Shown here piece after piece: positions 1 through 6,103 of a DNA stretch of 28,430 bases. The first letter of the stretch is position 1; every line of letters starts with the position of its first letter. The stretch comes from Phocaeicola_A sp045647865 (GTDB lineage Bacteria; Bacteroidota; Bacteroidia; Bacteroidales; Bacteroidaceae): the NCBI GenBank assembly GCA_045647865.1, contig JAZRMW010000009.1, positions 1-28,430 on the forward strand, in the 5' to 3' direction. The notes below the pieces were generated by a model. That model made no database searches. It was given only the letters and a program-made list of their open reading frames with translations, and was not told the origin of the DNA. Position numbers and translations under genes: made by a program.

Positions 1-57
1 TTCTTCTTTTCTCTCTTGATTTTTTTGTTTTTAATTATACGATGTATTCACTAACAA

Positions 58-2019
58 TTATTTATAGAATTGCGTTCCATCCTTGTATTCAAAGATTCTT
101 TCAGCGACTCCTCTTGTATGATTCCTGAGTAATAATAAGGCCTGTTTGGGAATACCCTGATAGACAATGGAGTCTGATGTCGATACCTGTATTCCTTTTG
201 AAATCCATTGTCCATTTTGGCATACAAGCAATTCATAAGTGTCCCCTTTGCGCACGAAGTTGTCGCGATTACGTGGTGTGTACATAATCTTTCCTATACG
301 GGTTGGTTTGTCAAGCTCAATGCCTGCCCATCCCCCATCGGGTTTGGGATGATTGTAGGACGTATCTGTCTTTTTATCGAAAACATTGAAATAAGAATGT
401 GAACCGTTTTTCCCTTCTTCAGGACCAATCACCTTTCCCCTGAGAGGAGTATTAATACTGTCTGTAGAATAGAATCCAACTTCTGAGACATCGCAATAAC
501 TGCCATCCTTTCCTCTGTAACGGAGATATTTGTATTTCTTGGGATTGTTTATGTGTACCCTCGTACAAAGTCTTTCAGGGGCAACAGGAATCTGATGCAA
601 AGTGTCTGCATCCTTAAAATCAGCGCGATTGCTTCCTTCAAACACTCCATCAGTCATTCTCCAGATGAAATACTCTGTCACCATACTGAATTTGTTGAAA
701 AGAGTTACATCTTCAGTCTCTTCGCTTGGGGTGAAGAATGTTATCCGGCAACTGTCCTTCTCGAGCCAAAAGGGGTCGGAAAGCATTGTGAAGTCATCTT
801 GTTCGGGGTGGTACCGGCCAATACAGTAGGTCACTTCACCATGACACCCTTCAAAGGTGATGGTATCTCCCTCAAATCGTGCAAAATCAACAGGTTCCCA
901 AAAGAAACGGTTGGACATGCAAAGGTAGAGCAGCTCCTCTTCATTGACATCAATCCCTGCATCCAACAACTGATTGCGTGAAATTTTCAAATCCCAACAT
1001 TTGTCTTTGGCATACACATGAGTCACATCCTTGAAACACGGATACTGGAATGTATAGTACAGTTTCTCGACAGGATAACCCAATTGCTTCATCATTTCCT
1101 TGTTGACACCGAATGTCTGCCGGTACATCTTGCCATAAAGGTCTCGAATCAAGTTACAGTGAAAAATGCGTCCCATCCGGTAAAGGATGGAGAAATAATA
1201 GCAACGACCGTCAATATCTTCGATGAAATTAATATAGTGCGAGGCATTGTTGTTGCCACGTACAGGAGTAAAATCAATGCCACATGGTATGCCCAAAGCC
1301 CGGCACACATACACCAACATATCAGACATATCCAAGCAGCTGCCTCCGCGGGTATCTACAATACTTGGGCCGACCCTTACCTCGGAAGCTATCTCTTCGG
1401 TGAAATAAACAGGCTTTTTTAGAATAGAGTCCATAAGGACTGTCAATACATACGTCGGACGTTGTTTGTTGGAGTCGTTAGGAAGTGCATTAATGATAGG
1501 TTGGAATTGATGATAGATTTTCTCTCTCCATGGAATCAACTCTTCGTTTCCTACCCGGTAAGGAAGAATGTATTCACAGAATTGTTCGAAGGTTACATTT
1601 TTGCCCCATGGTTGTTCTCGCCACACCTTGAAAGCCCAGTCTATGTTTTCAATCAGGTAATCGGGATGGATGTAGATGTCACTTTGAAAGTGTGGATTCT
1701 TAACGCCCCAATATCCATATCTACGCACGACTGAATCCCGTGACTGGAATTGAGTATATTTGCCCGAACCAAATAATTTGTAAACTAATCTCTGTGGTTC
1801 CAAGTCTGTGCAAACAACTCCCTCGTGATAGGGCAAGTTGTCAATCAAGAACTCTGCCGCACGTAGTTTCAGCGTATCATCTTTACAATAATCTAAAACC
1901 CGTTGAAGTTCCGGGTTCATTTTTAAGATCTCATCGCGTGAAACAAAACCTTCACTATGCTCATGGCATCCTATTGTGAGAATGCATAAACATGATAAAA
2001 AAAGGTGTTTAATCGTCAT
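58..2019 (-). CDS. Transglutaminase-fold lipoprotein with discoidin-like C-terminus
   Basis: The 653-residue product starts with a lipoprotein signal peptide (hydrophobic run, lipobox LTIGC, Cys18), so it is probably anchored in an envelope membrane facing the periplasm or outside. A transglutaminase-like core lies around residues 190-290: GGSCLDMSDM puts the catalytic Cys at about 228 and NASHYINF the His at about 261. These are the Cys and His of the papain-like fold; I cannot fix the third residue with certainty. The last ~130 residues (from about 520) read like a beta-sandwich of the F5/8 discoidin type. Bacterial proteins of this fold are usually proteases, amidases or peptide-handling enzymes rather than true cross-linkers. 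The gene has its own promoter with two copies of the palindrome shared with the acyltransferase, luxR and thiF-like genes, so it probably belongs to that regulon. The substrate is unknown. Confidence 0.85.
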   Translation of the reverse strand: MTIKHLFLSCLCILTIGCHEHSEGFVSRDEILKMNPELQRVLDYCKDDTLKLRAAEFLIDNLPYHEGVVCTDLEPQRLVYKLFGSGKYTQFQSRDSVVRRYGYWGVKNPHFQSDIYIHPDYLIENIDWAFKVWREQPWGKNVTFEQFCEYILPYRVGNEELIPWREKIYHQFQPIINALPNDSNKQRPTYVLTVLMDSILKKPVYFTEEIASEVRVGPSIVDTRGGSCLDMSDMLVYVCRALGIPCGIDFTPVRGNNNASHYINFIEDIDGRCYYFSILYRMGRIFHCNLIRDLYGKMYRQTFGVNKEMMKQLGYPVEKLYYTFQYPCFKDVTHVYAKDKCWDLKISRNQLLDAGIDVNEEELLYLCMSNRFFWEPVDFARFEGDTITFEGCHGEVTYCIGRYHPEQDDFTMLSDPFWLEKDSCRITFFTPSEETEDVTLFNKFSMVTEYFIWRMTDGVFEGSNRADFKDADTLHQIPVAPERLCTRVHINNPKKYKYLRYRGKDGSYCDVSEVGFYSTDSINTPLRGKVIGPEEGKNGSHSYFNVFDKKTDTSYNHPKPDGGWAGIELDKPTRIGKIMYTPRNRDNFVRKGDTYELLVCQNGQWISKGIQVSTSDSIVYQGIPKQALLLLRNHTRGVAERIFEYKDGTQFYK

Positions 2020-2058
2020 TAGTGCTTCATATTATTAATTGATTTTTCGTTTCGCACT

Positions 2059-2067
2059 GCAAAGGTA
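2059..2067 (-). promoter_or_regulatory. -7 promoter element of the transglutaminase-like gene
   Basis: On the minus strand the sequence reads TACCTTTGC, a full match to the Bacteroidetes -7 consensus TAnnTTTG, about 40 bp before the start codon. There is no TTTG box 19-20 bp further upstream. The palindrome at 2091-2106 is centred 31.5 bp from the first T, so the promoter probably depends on an activator. Confidence 0.7.
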
Positions 2068-2090
2068 AAACTTTATCAAATATCCTCTTG

Positions 2091-2106
2091 TCACACAAAA
2101 GTGTGA
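2091..2106. promoter_or_regulatory. Operator-like palindrome S1
   Basis: TCACACAAAAGTGTGA is a perfect 6+4+6 inverted repeat upstream of the transglutaminase-like gene. It is one of six related sites between 2.1 and 4.8 kb. Binding by the neighbouring LuxR-type protein is inferred from clustering and position. Confidence 0.7.
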
Positions 2107-2127
2107 TTCTTTTTTTGAAGAGCAAAA

Positions 2128-2143
2128 TCACACAAAAGTGGAC
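2128..2143. promoter_or_regulatory. Operator-like palindrome S2 (degenerate)
   Basis: TCACACAAAAGTGGAC keeps the left arm and spacer of S1 but only half of the right arm. It lies 37 bp upstream of S1, about three and a half helical turns, and could be an auxiliary site. Confidence 0.5.
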
Positions 2144-2162
2144 TATATAGAAATATGTTAAA

Positions 2163-2789
2163 TCATGAAGCCAAAAACAAAGCTTTATACCTGTTATAGA
2201 AGGGAATAAGTCCCTCGCGACTGGAGCAGACGGGAATGGTTTCGGAGGCCAGATAGTTGAGCGATTCGCCCAATTGGGTAGTCTGTATGCCAAGAGCGTT
2301 CATCACTTTCAGCAGTTTGCTGTCGGTTTCGGCCACCATATAGCTTTGCTCTGTTTGGACGATAGGATGGACGGCATAGACCATCAGCTGTTTGAAAAGG
2401 GTGAGTGTGGAGATACCGGCAAAGGAGTCGATGGCAAAACGACCGATGTGCCAATAACTGTACTCTTCTTCGGCATGGATGGAAGTAAGCGGGTTGATGC
2501 CAAAAAGTTTTTGGATGGGAAGTGTCTGATGGCGGTCCCATCTGAAGATGCGGATACTACCGATGGTGCGTCCCTCCAAATCGCGTACCAAAAAGACTAT
2601 GGAGGTATCGGCATAAAGCAACTCCTCCTGATAAACAAGAGCGATTTCGTTTTGAATGTCTTCGTCGGTATAGCGGCCTATGTGGTGCTTGTAGTTTTCG
2701 CGAACGACGAAATCCGCCAGTTCGTAAAGATTTTCTGTACCGATTTGCCAAATGGTGTACTTCTCTGTCTGTGCAATGAATTTTTCCAT
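2163..2789 (-). CDS. GNAT-fold acyltransferase, LuxI/FeeM-like features
   Basis: This 208-residue protein has a GNAT-type layout: strands around VFLVRD (65-70) and GSIRIFRWD (77-85), LPIQKLFGI (90-98), then HIGRFAID (114-121) followed by a helix. The order 'GxxR, LPI.k.., (E/H)igRfai' resembles LuxI-type acyl-homoserine-lactone synthases and FeeM-type N-acyl amino acid synthases, which are GNAT-fold enzymes using acyl-carrier-protein-bound fatty acids. I do not see the usual acetyl-CoA loop (Q/RxxGxG/A). This similarity is pattern recognition, not a database match. The gene is divergent from a LuxR-type regulator, and three shared palindromes lie between them. The start ATG at 2789 fits a -7 element at about 2819-2827. 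A likely role is N-acylation of an amino acid or amine using an acyl-ACP, but a plain GNAT acetyltransferase is not excluded. Confidence 0.75.
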   Translation of the reverse strand: MEKFIAQTEKYTIWQIGTENLYELADFVVRENYKHHIGRYTDEDIQNEIALVYQEELLYADTSIVFLVRDLEGRTIGSIRIFRWDRHQTLPIQKLFGINPLTSIHAEEEYSYWHIGRFAIDSFAGISTLTLFKQLMVYAVHPIVQTEQSYMVAETDSKLLKVMNALGIQTTQLGESLNYLASETIPVCSSREGLIPFYNRYKALFLAS

Positions 2790-2818
2790 AACTTTGCTAT
2801 TTTTAATTGTTCTGTGAG

Positions 2819-2827
2819 CAAAGTTAT
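2819..2827 (-). promoter_or_regulatory. Probable -7 element of the GNAT-fold gene
   Basis: The minus strand reads TAACTTTTG, one step away from TAnnTTTG. Its first T is 30.5 bp from the centre of the palindrome at 2850-2865, the same spacing as at the thiF-like promoter. No upstream TTTG box is visible. Confidence 0.5.
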
Positions 2828-2849
2828 CGGGAGGAAATGAGGAGAGTCA

Positions 2850-2865
2850 GACACAAAAGTGTGAT
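2850..2865. promoter_or_regulatory. Operator-like palindrome S3
   Basis: AGACACAAAAGTGTGA differs from S1 only in the first two bases and is identical to S6 in front of the thiF-like gene. It is the site nearest the GNAT-fold gene. Confidence 0.7.
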
Positions 2866-2887
2866 AGTGAGAATACAAGTGGAAAGT

Positions 2888-2903
2888 TCACACATTTGTG
2901 TGT
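2888..2903. promoter_or_regulatory. Operator-like palindrome S4
   Basis: TCACACATTTGTGTGT is the middle of three sites between the divergent GNAT-fold and luxR genes, 38 bp from S3 and 43 bp from S5. The arms fit TCACAC/GTGTGA with one mismatch. Confidence 0.65.
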
Positions 2904-2930
2904 TAAATTAGTACAAAAAAGCAAGTCCCA

Positions 2931-2946
2931 TCACACATTTGTGTGA
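2931..2946. promoter_or_regulatory. Operator-like palindrome S5, nearest luxR
   Basis: TCACACATTTGTGTGA has perfect arms. Its centre is 37.5 bp upstream of the TAAATTTG element of the luxR-type gene, about 7 bp further than at the other three promoters. This suggests autoregulation with a different geometry. Confidence 0.65.
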
Positions 2947-2975
2947 CATGGTATTCTGTTTTCATGTATTTTTTC

Positions 2976-2984
2976 TAAATTTGC
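2976..2984 (+). promoter_or_regulatory. -7 promoter element of the luxR-type gene
   Basis: TAAATTTGC matches the Bacteroidetes -7 consensus and lies 25 bp before the start codon. There is no TTTG at the expected -33 distance. Confidence 0.65.
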
Positions 2985-3009
2985 AGCGCAATCATCAAAA
3001 CTAACACTA

Positions 3010-3768
3010 ATGACAGCTTCAAAAGGAGAATTTTTCATTCCTGCCAACTCGGTCTATTACATAAGTGAAGAAGAGTATGAGCGTATAGAACTGCTGACCA
3101 ATGCAGCCAAGGCATTTGCACGTGCCACACACCAGTGTGTCTATATCATTGACTATTTCCGCAAAGGATTCCTGTATGTGTCGGATAATATAGAGATGTT
3201 GTGCGGAGAGCCAGTGGATAAAGTGCGGGAGTTCGGATACGACCTCTACCTGAAGCATGTGCCTGAGGAGGAACAGCGGATGCTGTTGGAGATAAATCGC
3301 GAGGGGTTCAATATGGCGAATACCATAGAACCGGAGGAGAAAGTACATTATACCATCTCGTATGACTTCCACTTGGTGAACGGCAAGAAGAAACAGTTGA
3401 TCAACCACACGTTGACCCCCATGATGATGACACGCGACGGACGCATCTGGCTGGCATTGTGCACGATTGCACCCTCGACAAAGAGCAAGCCGGGCAATGT
3501 GGTACTGAAAAAGGATGGGGAGAACTGGTGCTATGCCTACTCGCTGAAGACACACCAATGGAGGCGGGAAGAGGAGGTGACACTGACAGAGACAGAAAGG
3601 GACATCCTGTGTCTCTCCTCACAAGGCTATACGATGGAGGATATGGCTGAGAAACTGTGCAAGTCAGTGGACACCATCAAGACCTACAAGAAACGGCTGT
3701 TCGCCAAATTGGAGGTGCGGAGCATTGCCGAAGCACTGTCGTATGCAACGAATTATAAGTTGCTTTAG
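3010..3768 (+). CDS. PAS-LuxR transcriptional regulator
   Basis: The 252-residue protein has an N-terminal PAS-like sensor region at roughly residues 35-155; the stretches YIIDYFRKGFLYVSDN and ISYDFHLVNGKKK fit PAS strands. It ends in a LuxR/GerE helix-turn-helix at about 191-247, with LTETERDILCLSSQGYT and then VDTIKTYKKRLFAKL as recognition helix. There is no response-regulator receiver domain and no classical acyl-homoserine-lactone-binding domain, so the PAS region is the likely ligand or redox sensor. LuxR-family proteins bind as dimers to palindromes, and six similar palindromes lie around this gene and its neighbours. I infer that it controls the transglutaminase-like, GNAT-fold and thiF-like genes and perhaps itself. 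The ATG at 3010 follows a promoter at 2976. The inducing signal is unknown. Confidence 0.88.
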   Translation: MTASKGEFFIPANSVYYISEEEYERIELLTNAAKAFARATHQCVYIIDYFRKGFLYVSDNIEMLCGEPVDKVREFGYDLYLKHVPEEEQRMLLEINREGFNMANTIEPEEKVHYTISYDFHLVNGKKKQLINHTLTPMMMTRDGRIWLALCTIAPSTKSKPGNVVLKKDGENWCYAYSLKTHQWRREEEVTLTETERDILCLSSQGYTMEDMAEKLCKSVDTIKTYKKRLFAKLEVRSIAEALSYATNYKLL

Positions 3769-3778
3769 AAGGTCTAAG

Positions 3779-3799
3779 GTTTAATGTTCAAAGTTTAAG
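3779..3799 (-). repeat. Copy of a dispersed 21-bp intergenic word
   Basis: This 21-bp stretch is the exact reverse complement of 25940-25960, 22 kb away. Both copies sit in AT-rich tracts just outside genes, built from words such as TTAAACTTTGAAC. The function is unknown; it resembles low-complexity intergenic filler. Confidence 0.55.
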
Positions 3800-3816
3800 G
3801 AAGAAACTATATTTAA

Positions 3817-3903
3817 AACACAGAGACACAAAGACACAGAGTTTTTTTATCTTGTTTGATTGTCAACAACATATTTTCCTCTGTGACTCTGTGTCTCTGT
3901 GTT
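3817..3903. terminator. Long inverted repeat between convergent genes
   Basis: Arms of 25 bp (3817-3841 and 3879-3903) match at 23 positions and consist of CACAGAGACACA-type words. They enclose a 37-base loop rich in T and A. The repeat fills the gap between the convergent luxR-type and thiF-like genes. It probably acts as a bidirectional terminator, or is a repeat element that serves as one. Confidence 0.55.
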
Positions 3904-3910
3904 CTACTTT

Positions 3911-4693
3911 TTATCTCACATACCCATTGTAATTCTCGTCCTCGCTCATGATGGAGGAGAAATAAAATTTGGGGAAATACTTGACATCGCGCTCCGTGAC
4001 AATGTTGAACATGGCATTGACACAGAAGCCTGCCGCTATCCATGAACCGATGGAGAGTTGGGGAGGAGGTGCAGAAAGCCCTTCTTTTTTGTACGTTGTC
4101 AAGACGTTGTCCAACCAACAGGTGGGCATGTTCCAAAAATGGCCAAAACGGGATACGTATTGCGCCATCTCATATTCGAAGTTCTTATAATCGGGGTTAA
4201 GTTCCGTCAACGGAAACCCATCGGGCTTGACAATCGTGAGGAAACCTGCCCATCCAAAATTATAGGGATGGAGCACGGGAATCTTCTGTTCCTTACATAT
4301 CTGGTCGAACACAAAGGGTATATCACTCTTGAAGTCGAGAGCATTGACGGCGATATGGTGTCCCTCAATCAGTTCGCGCACATTGTCGTGTGTGATGAAG
4401 GTGTTGTGGAAACGGATGTCAGCCTGCGGATTGATACTCAGCAACCGTTTGGCCAACCGTTCGGCCTTATACTTCTTCAGGTCGGCCTTGGTATAGTTCT
4501 GCCGGTTGAGGTTGCTCAGTTCCACCCTGTCGCCATCGACAATGGTGATGCTCTCGAAACCGAAACGGAGTGCACACTCGGCAATGATACTACCGATGCC
4601 TGCACCACCCAACAGGATGCGTACACTCTTGATTTTCTCTTGCTCTTCCTCTGTAAGGTAGATGCGGTTACGACTGTACCTTTCTTCCATCAT
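3911..4693 (-). CDS. ThiF/E1-like adenylyltransferase
   Basis: From the ATG at 4693 the product has 260 residues. An upstream ATG at 4768 is rejected because it would place the promoter and operator inside the coding sequence. The protein opens with ERYSRN, as in ThiF/MoeB proteins, followed by a Rossmann nucleotide-binding loop GGAGIGS (29-35), VDGDRVELSNLNRQ (52-65) with the acidic and Arg residues of E1-type ATP binding, and NALD near 117-120. I see no CxxC zinc pairs; the only nearby Cys candidates are around 192 (PTCW) and 224. No ThiS/MoaD-like partner ending in GG is encoded nearby. Members of this family activate a carboxyl end by adenylation in thiamin, molybdopterin or peptide-modification pathways. 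The operator suggests co-regulation with the GNAT-fold gene. The real substrate is unknown. Confidence 0.85.
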   Translation of the reverse strand: MMEERYSRNRIYLTEEEQEKIKSVRILLGGAGIGSIIAECALRFGFESITIVDGDRVELSNLNRQNYTKADLKKYKAERLAKRLLSINPQADIRFHNTFITHDNVRELIEGHHIAVNALDFKSDIPFVFDQICKEQKIPVLHPYNFGWAGFLTIVKPDGFPLTELNPDYKNFEYEMAQYVSRFGHFWNMPTCWLDNVLTTYKKEGLSAPPPQLSIGSWIAAGFCVNAMFNIVTERDVKYFPKFYFSSIMSEDENYNGYVR

Positions 4694-4729
4694 AATCTCA
4701 ATAATTCTAATTTGTTTTGATTCGACGGT

Positions 4730-4738
4730 GCAAAGGTA
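4730..4738 (-). promoter_or_regulatory. -7 promoter element of the thiF-like gene
   Basis: The minus strand reads TACCTTTGC, identical to the element of the transglutaminase-like gene at 2059-2067. There is no TTTG box 19 bp upstream; the palindrome at 4761-4776 sits 30.5 bp away instead. Confidence 0.7.
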
Positions 4739-4760
4739 CAGGCTTCCTTTGGATAGTACA

Positions 4761-4776
4761 AGACACAAAAGTGTGA
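4761..4776. promoter_or_regulatory. Operator-like palindrome S6
   Basis: AGACACAAAAGTGTGA is identical to S3. It is the only copy in front of the thiF-like gene, centred near -42 of the predicted transcription start. That fits an activator contacting RNA polymerase directly. Confidence 0.7.
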
Positions 4777-4807
4777 AAGTGAAATAAAGAATAAAAAGTG
4801 GGAATAG

Positions 4808-4824
4808 CCCTCTATAGGGTTTAA
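4808..4824 (+). repeat. Left inverted box flanking two small membrane genes
   Basis: The sequence CCCTCTATAGGGTTTAA reads inward toward the 38-aa and 95-aa genes. It matches the reverse complement of 5284-5300 at 15 of 17 positions. Each box has its own short dyad (CCCT...AGGG here). They could be ends of a small cassette or paired regulatory sites. Confidence 0.45.
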
Positions 4825-4840
4825 GTGAATATCAGATATG

Positions 4841-4957
4841 CTATGACATAATCAAGTTATACAGCATAATCATAAGTGATAGGATTACATAACAGACCAA
4901 TATCTTATTAGTTCGTTTTAACTTCTTGATTTCTTTTAGTAAATCATCATTATTCAT
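4841..4957 (-). CDS. Small membrane protein, 38 aa
   Basis: The reading frame encodes MNNDDLLKEIKKLKRTNKIL and then a hydrophobic helix ending at YNLIMS. That is a charged N-terminus followed by one membrane span, typical of tiny single-pass proteins. It starts 27 bp after the stop of the 95-aa membrane protein on the same strand, so the two are probably co-transcribed. I cannot assign a function. Its support is the clean charge/hydrophobicity pattern and the operon position; a chance frame in AT-rich DNA remains possible. Confidence 0.5.
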   Translation of the reverse strand: MNNDDLLKEIKKLKRTNKILVCYVILSLMIMLYNLIMS

Positions 4958-4984
4958 AAATGACTGGATTTAATTGGACAAGTT

Positions 4985-5272
4985 CTACTCCGTCTCATCT
5001 GAAATGATGAATCCCAGGCAAGTTGCAAAAACGTACCAAACAATTTTATACTTCAATTCCTTGGCCAATGCCATATATAGACATAAATATGCAGGAACTG
5101 CAAAAAGATTTGTCAAGGAGTCCGCAAAATGAAAATCATTCAGTTGATGATTGTAGATGTATGGTCTGTATGTATGGCTCATAATTCCTGCAATCACGAC
5201 CAAAAGTACAGACAAGAACAGACAAATTGACTTTTCTTTCCTTGATAGGCGTATGGGGTTATTTGACTTCAT
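4985..5272 (-). CDS. Small integral membrane protein, 95 aa
   Basis: The product has a basic N-terminus (MKSNNPIRLSRKEKS) and then about three hydrophobic stretches: residues 16-33, a segment around 53-68, and one near 75-90. It ends in SDETE, an acidic tail. The positive-inside pattern supports a real inner-membrane protein. I do not recognise the family. It lies upstream of a 38-aa membrane protein on the same strand, and the pair is bracketed by inverted 17-bp boxes at 4808-4824 and 5284-5300. No TAnnTTTG promoter is obvious directly upstream. Confidence 0.65.
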   Translation of the reverse strand: MKSNNPIRLSRKEKSICLFLSVLLVVIAGIMSHTYRPYIYNHQLNDFHFADSLTNLFAVPAYLCLYMALAKELKYKIVWYVFATCLGFIISDETE

Positions 5273-5283
5273 CTTTTTTTATA

Positions 5284-5300
5284 TTTAACCCAATAGAGGG
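5284..5300 (-). repeat. Right inverted box flanking two small membrane genes
   Basis: The minus strand reads CCCTCTATTGGGTTAAA, 15 of 17 identical to the left box at 4808-4824. It lies 11 bp before the start codon of the 95-aa gene, so it would be in its leader. Confidence 0.45.
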
Positions 5301-5301
5301 T

Positions 5302-5745
5302 GTACCTTTTTTTGATTAATATTGTTTTCATATTTCCGATTTATTTACCCCACATGGCATTAGCCTGTGCGCGTCCATTATTAAATGATTCCCATGTTTC
5401 TCCCGGATGGCATACAACGTCATATATGAGGCCACCGAGAGATGACGGTTCCGTAGAAATAAAGACTGTAAGAAGTGTCGGTGTCACACTGAAAATCTGC
5501 TAACCAATTCAAACCGTATCAACCCGTATGCTCCCGTTTATCCGTCCATCCTCGCTTGCAACGCGAAGGGATGGCGAATGAAGAGGGATTCACTATTTCA
5601 ATATGTCCGTATTCATGAGGAATTGAAATAGTCCCATGATGATGATTCCATCTGCATTGGTGTATGTGGCTATGTCATCGCCGACAATGACTATTTTCTG
5701 AAAAGAGTCATCTTTTCAAAAATAAATCCTTTTCCCCGTCCATCT
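5302..5745. other. Gene-poor stretch with two short open frames
   Basis: No convincing gene is present. On the minus strand two ATG-less open frames end in stop codons. One covers 5341-5499 (52 codons, ending NNGRAQANAMWGK). The other covers 5593-5715 (40 codons, containing IVIVGDDIATYTNADG). Their composition looks protein-like, so they may be 3' scraps of decayed genes, but I recognise neither. A plus-strand frame at 5300-5503 has no promoter and a less plausible product. Confidence 0.3.
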
Positions 5746-5775
5746 ATAACAATGTGCCCGAGAGGGCTTTGTTAT
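5746..5775. terminator. Hairpin beside the rubredoxin terminator
   Basis: ATAACAA (5746-5752) pairs with TTGTTAT (5769-5775) and GCCC with GGGC around a GAGA tetraloop. It stands in tandem with the stronger hairpin at 5782-5813 and may be a second terminator for rubredoxin. Confidence 0.45.
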
Positions 5776-5781
5776 CGATTA

Positions 5782-5813
5782 AAAGCGGCTCCGTGGGTTG
5801 ACGGAGCCGCTTT
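5782..5813 (-). terminator. Strong hairpin terminator after rubredoxin
   Basis: A perfect 13-bp stem (5782-5794 with 5801-5813, core GCGGCTCCG) closes a 6-base loop. On the minus strand it is followed by a short T run, 17 bp after the rubredoxin stop codon. Confidence 0.75.
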
Positions 5814-5830
5814 CGTTCTTCATTCTTCGT

Positions 5831-5992
5831 TTAATCCATTTCCTCAAACGAGTCCTTGCCCACTCCACAAATGGGGCATACCCAATCTTCTGGGATATCT
5901 TCGAAGGAGGTGCCTGGTTCAATACCACTGTCTGGGTCGCCCACTTCGGGGTCATAAACCCAATCGCAAACGGTGCAAATGTACTTCTTCAT
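5831..5992 (-). CDS. Rubredoxin
   Basis: The 53-residue product has the full rubredoxin pattern: CTVC (Cys6, Cys9) and CPIC (Cys39, Cys42) to hold one iron atom. Between them are the usual aromatic and acidic residues (WVYDPEVGDPDSGI, then PEDWVCPICG). Length and motifs are those of classical anaerobe rubredoxins. It is a small cytoplasmic one-electron carrier, in anaerobes commonly serving oxygen- and peroxide-detoxifying enzymes; no such partner is adjacent. The start ATG at 5992 directly precedes KKYIC. It is flanked by a terminator on each side (6042-6073 and 5782-5813), so it is probably a single-gene transcript, although I do not see a strong promoter. Confidence 0.97.
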   Translation of the reverse strand: MKKYICTVCDWVYDPEVGDPDSGIEPGTSFEDIPEDWVCPICGVGKDSFEEMD

Positions 5993-6041
5993 CTTTTCTT
6001 TAATTGTTAAAATGAATGGTTAATGACTGGATATATAACAA

Positions 6042-6073
6042 AAGAAAGCGACTGTTTGTTCAGCCGCTTTCTT
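6042..6073 (-). terminator. Hairpin terminator after the HAF-type protein gene
   Basis: A 9-bp stem AAGAAAGCG/CGCTTTCTT (6042-6050 with 6065-6073) is followed on the minus strand by TTTTG. It lies 31 bp past the stop codon of the 485-aa secreted protein. Confidence 0.6.
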
Positions 6074-6103
6074 GCTTTTGAATGTCTAATATTTAAGTTT
6101 CCT

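Noticed and set aside
553..1734. Several plus-strand open frames of 75-142 codons
   Set aside because: They are antisense to the transglutaminase-like gene, have no promoter and no recognisable motifs; the minus-strand frame has a signal peptide and catalytic motifs.
2788..2796. TAACTTTGC on the plus strand resembling a -7 element
   Set aside because: It overlaps the GNAT-fold start codon and lies 200 bp from the luxR-type gene, which has a better element at 2976.
2274..2840. Plus-strand 188-codon frame
   Set aside because: Fully antisense to the GNAT-fold gene and running over its promoter; the composition looks like a mirror frame.
4058..4720. Plus-strand 220-codon frame
   Set aside because: Antisense to the ThiF-like gene, whose nucleotide-binding motifs are clear.
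4694..4768. N-terminal extension of the ThiF-like protein to an ATG at 4768
   Set aside because: It would put the TACCTTTG element within the coding sequence and run it into the palindrome; the downstream ATG directly precedes the ERYSRN motif typical of family N-termini.
5752..6010. Plus-strand frames across the rubredoxin region
   Set aside because: They are mirror frames of the 53-aa rubredoxin gene with its four cysteines on the minus strand.
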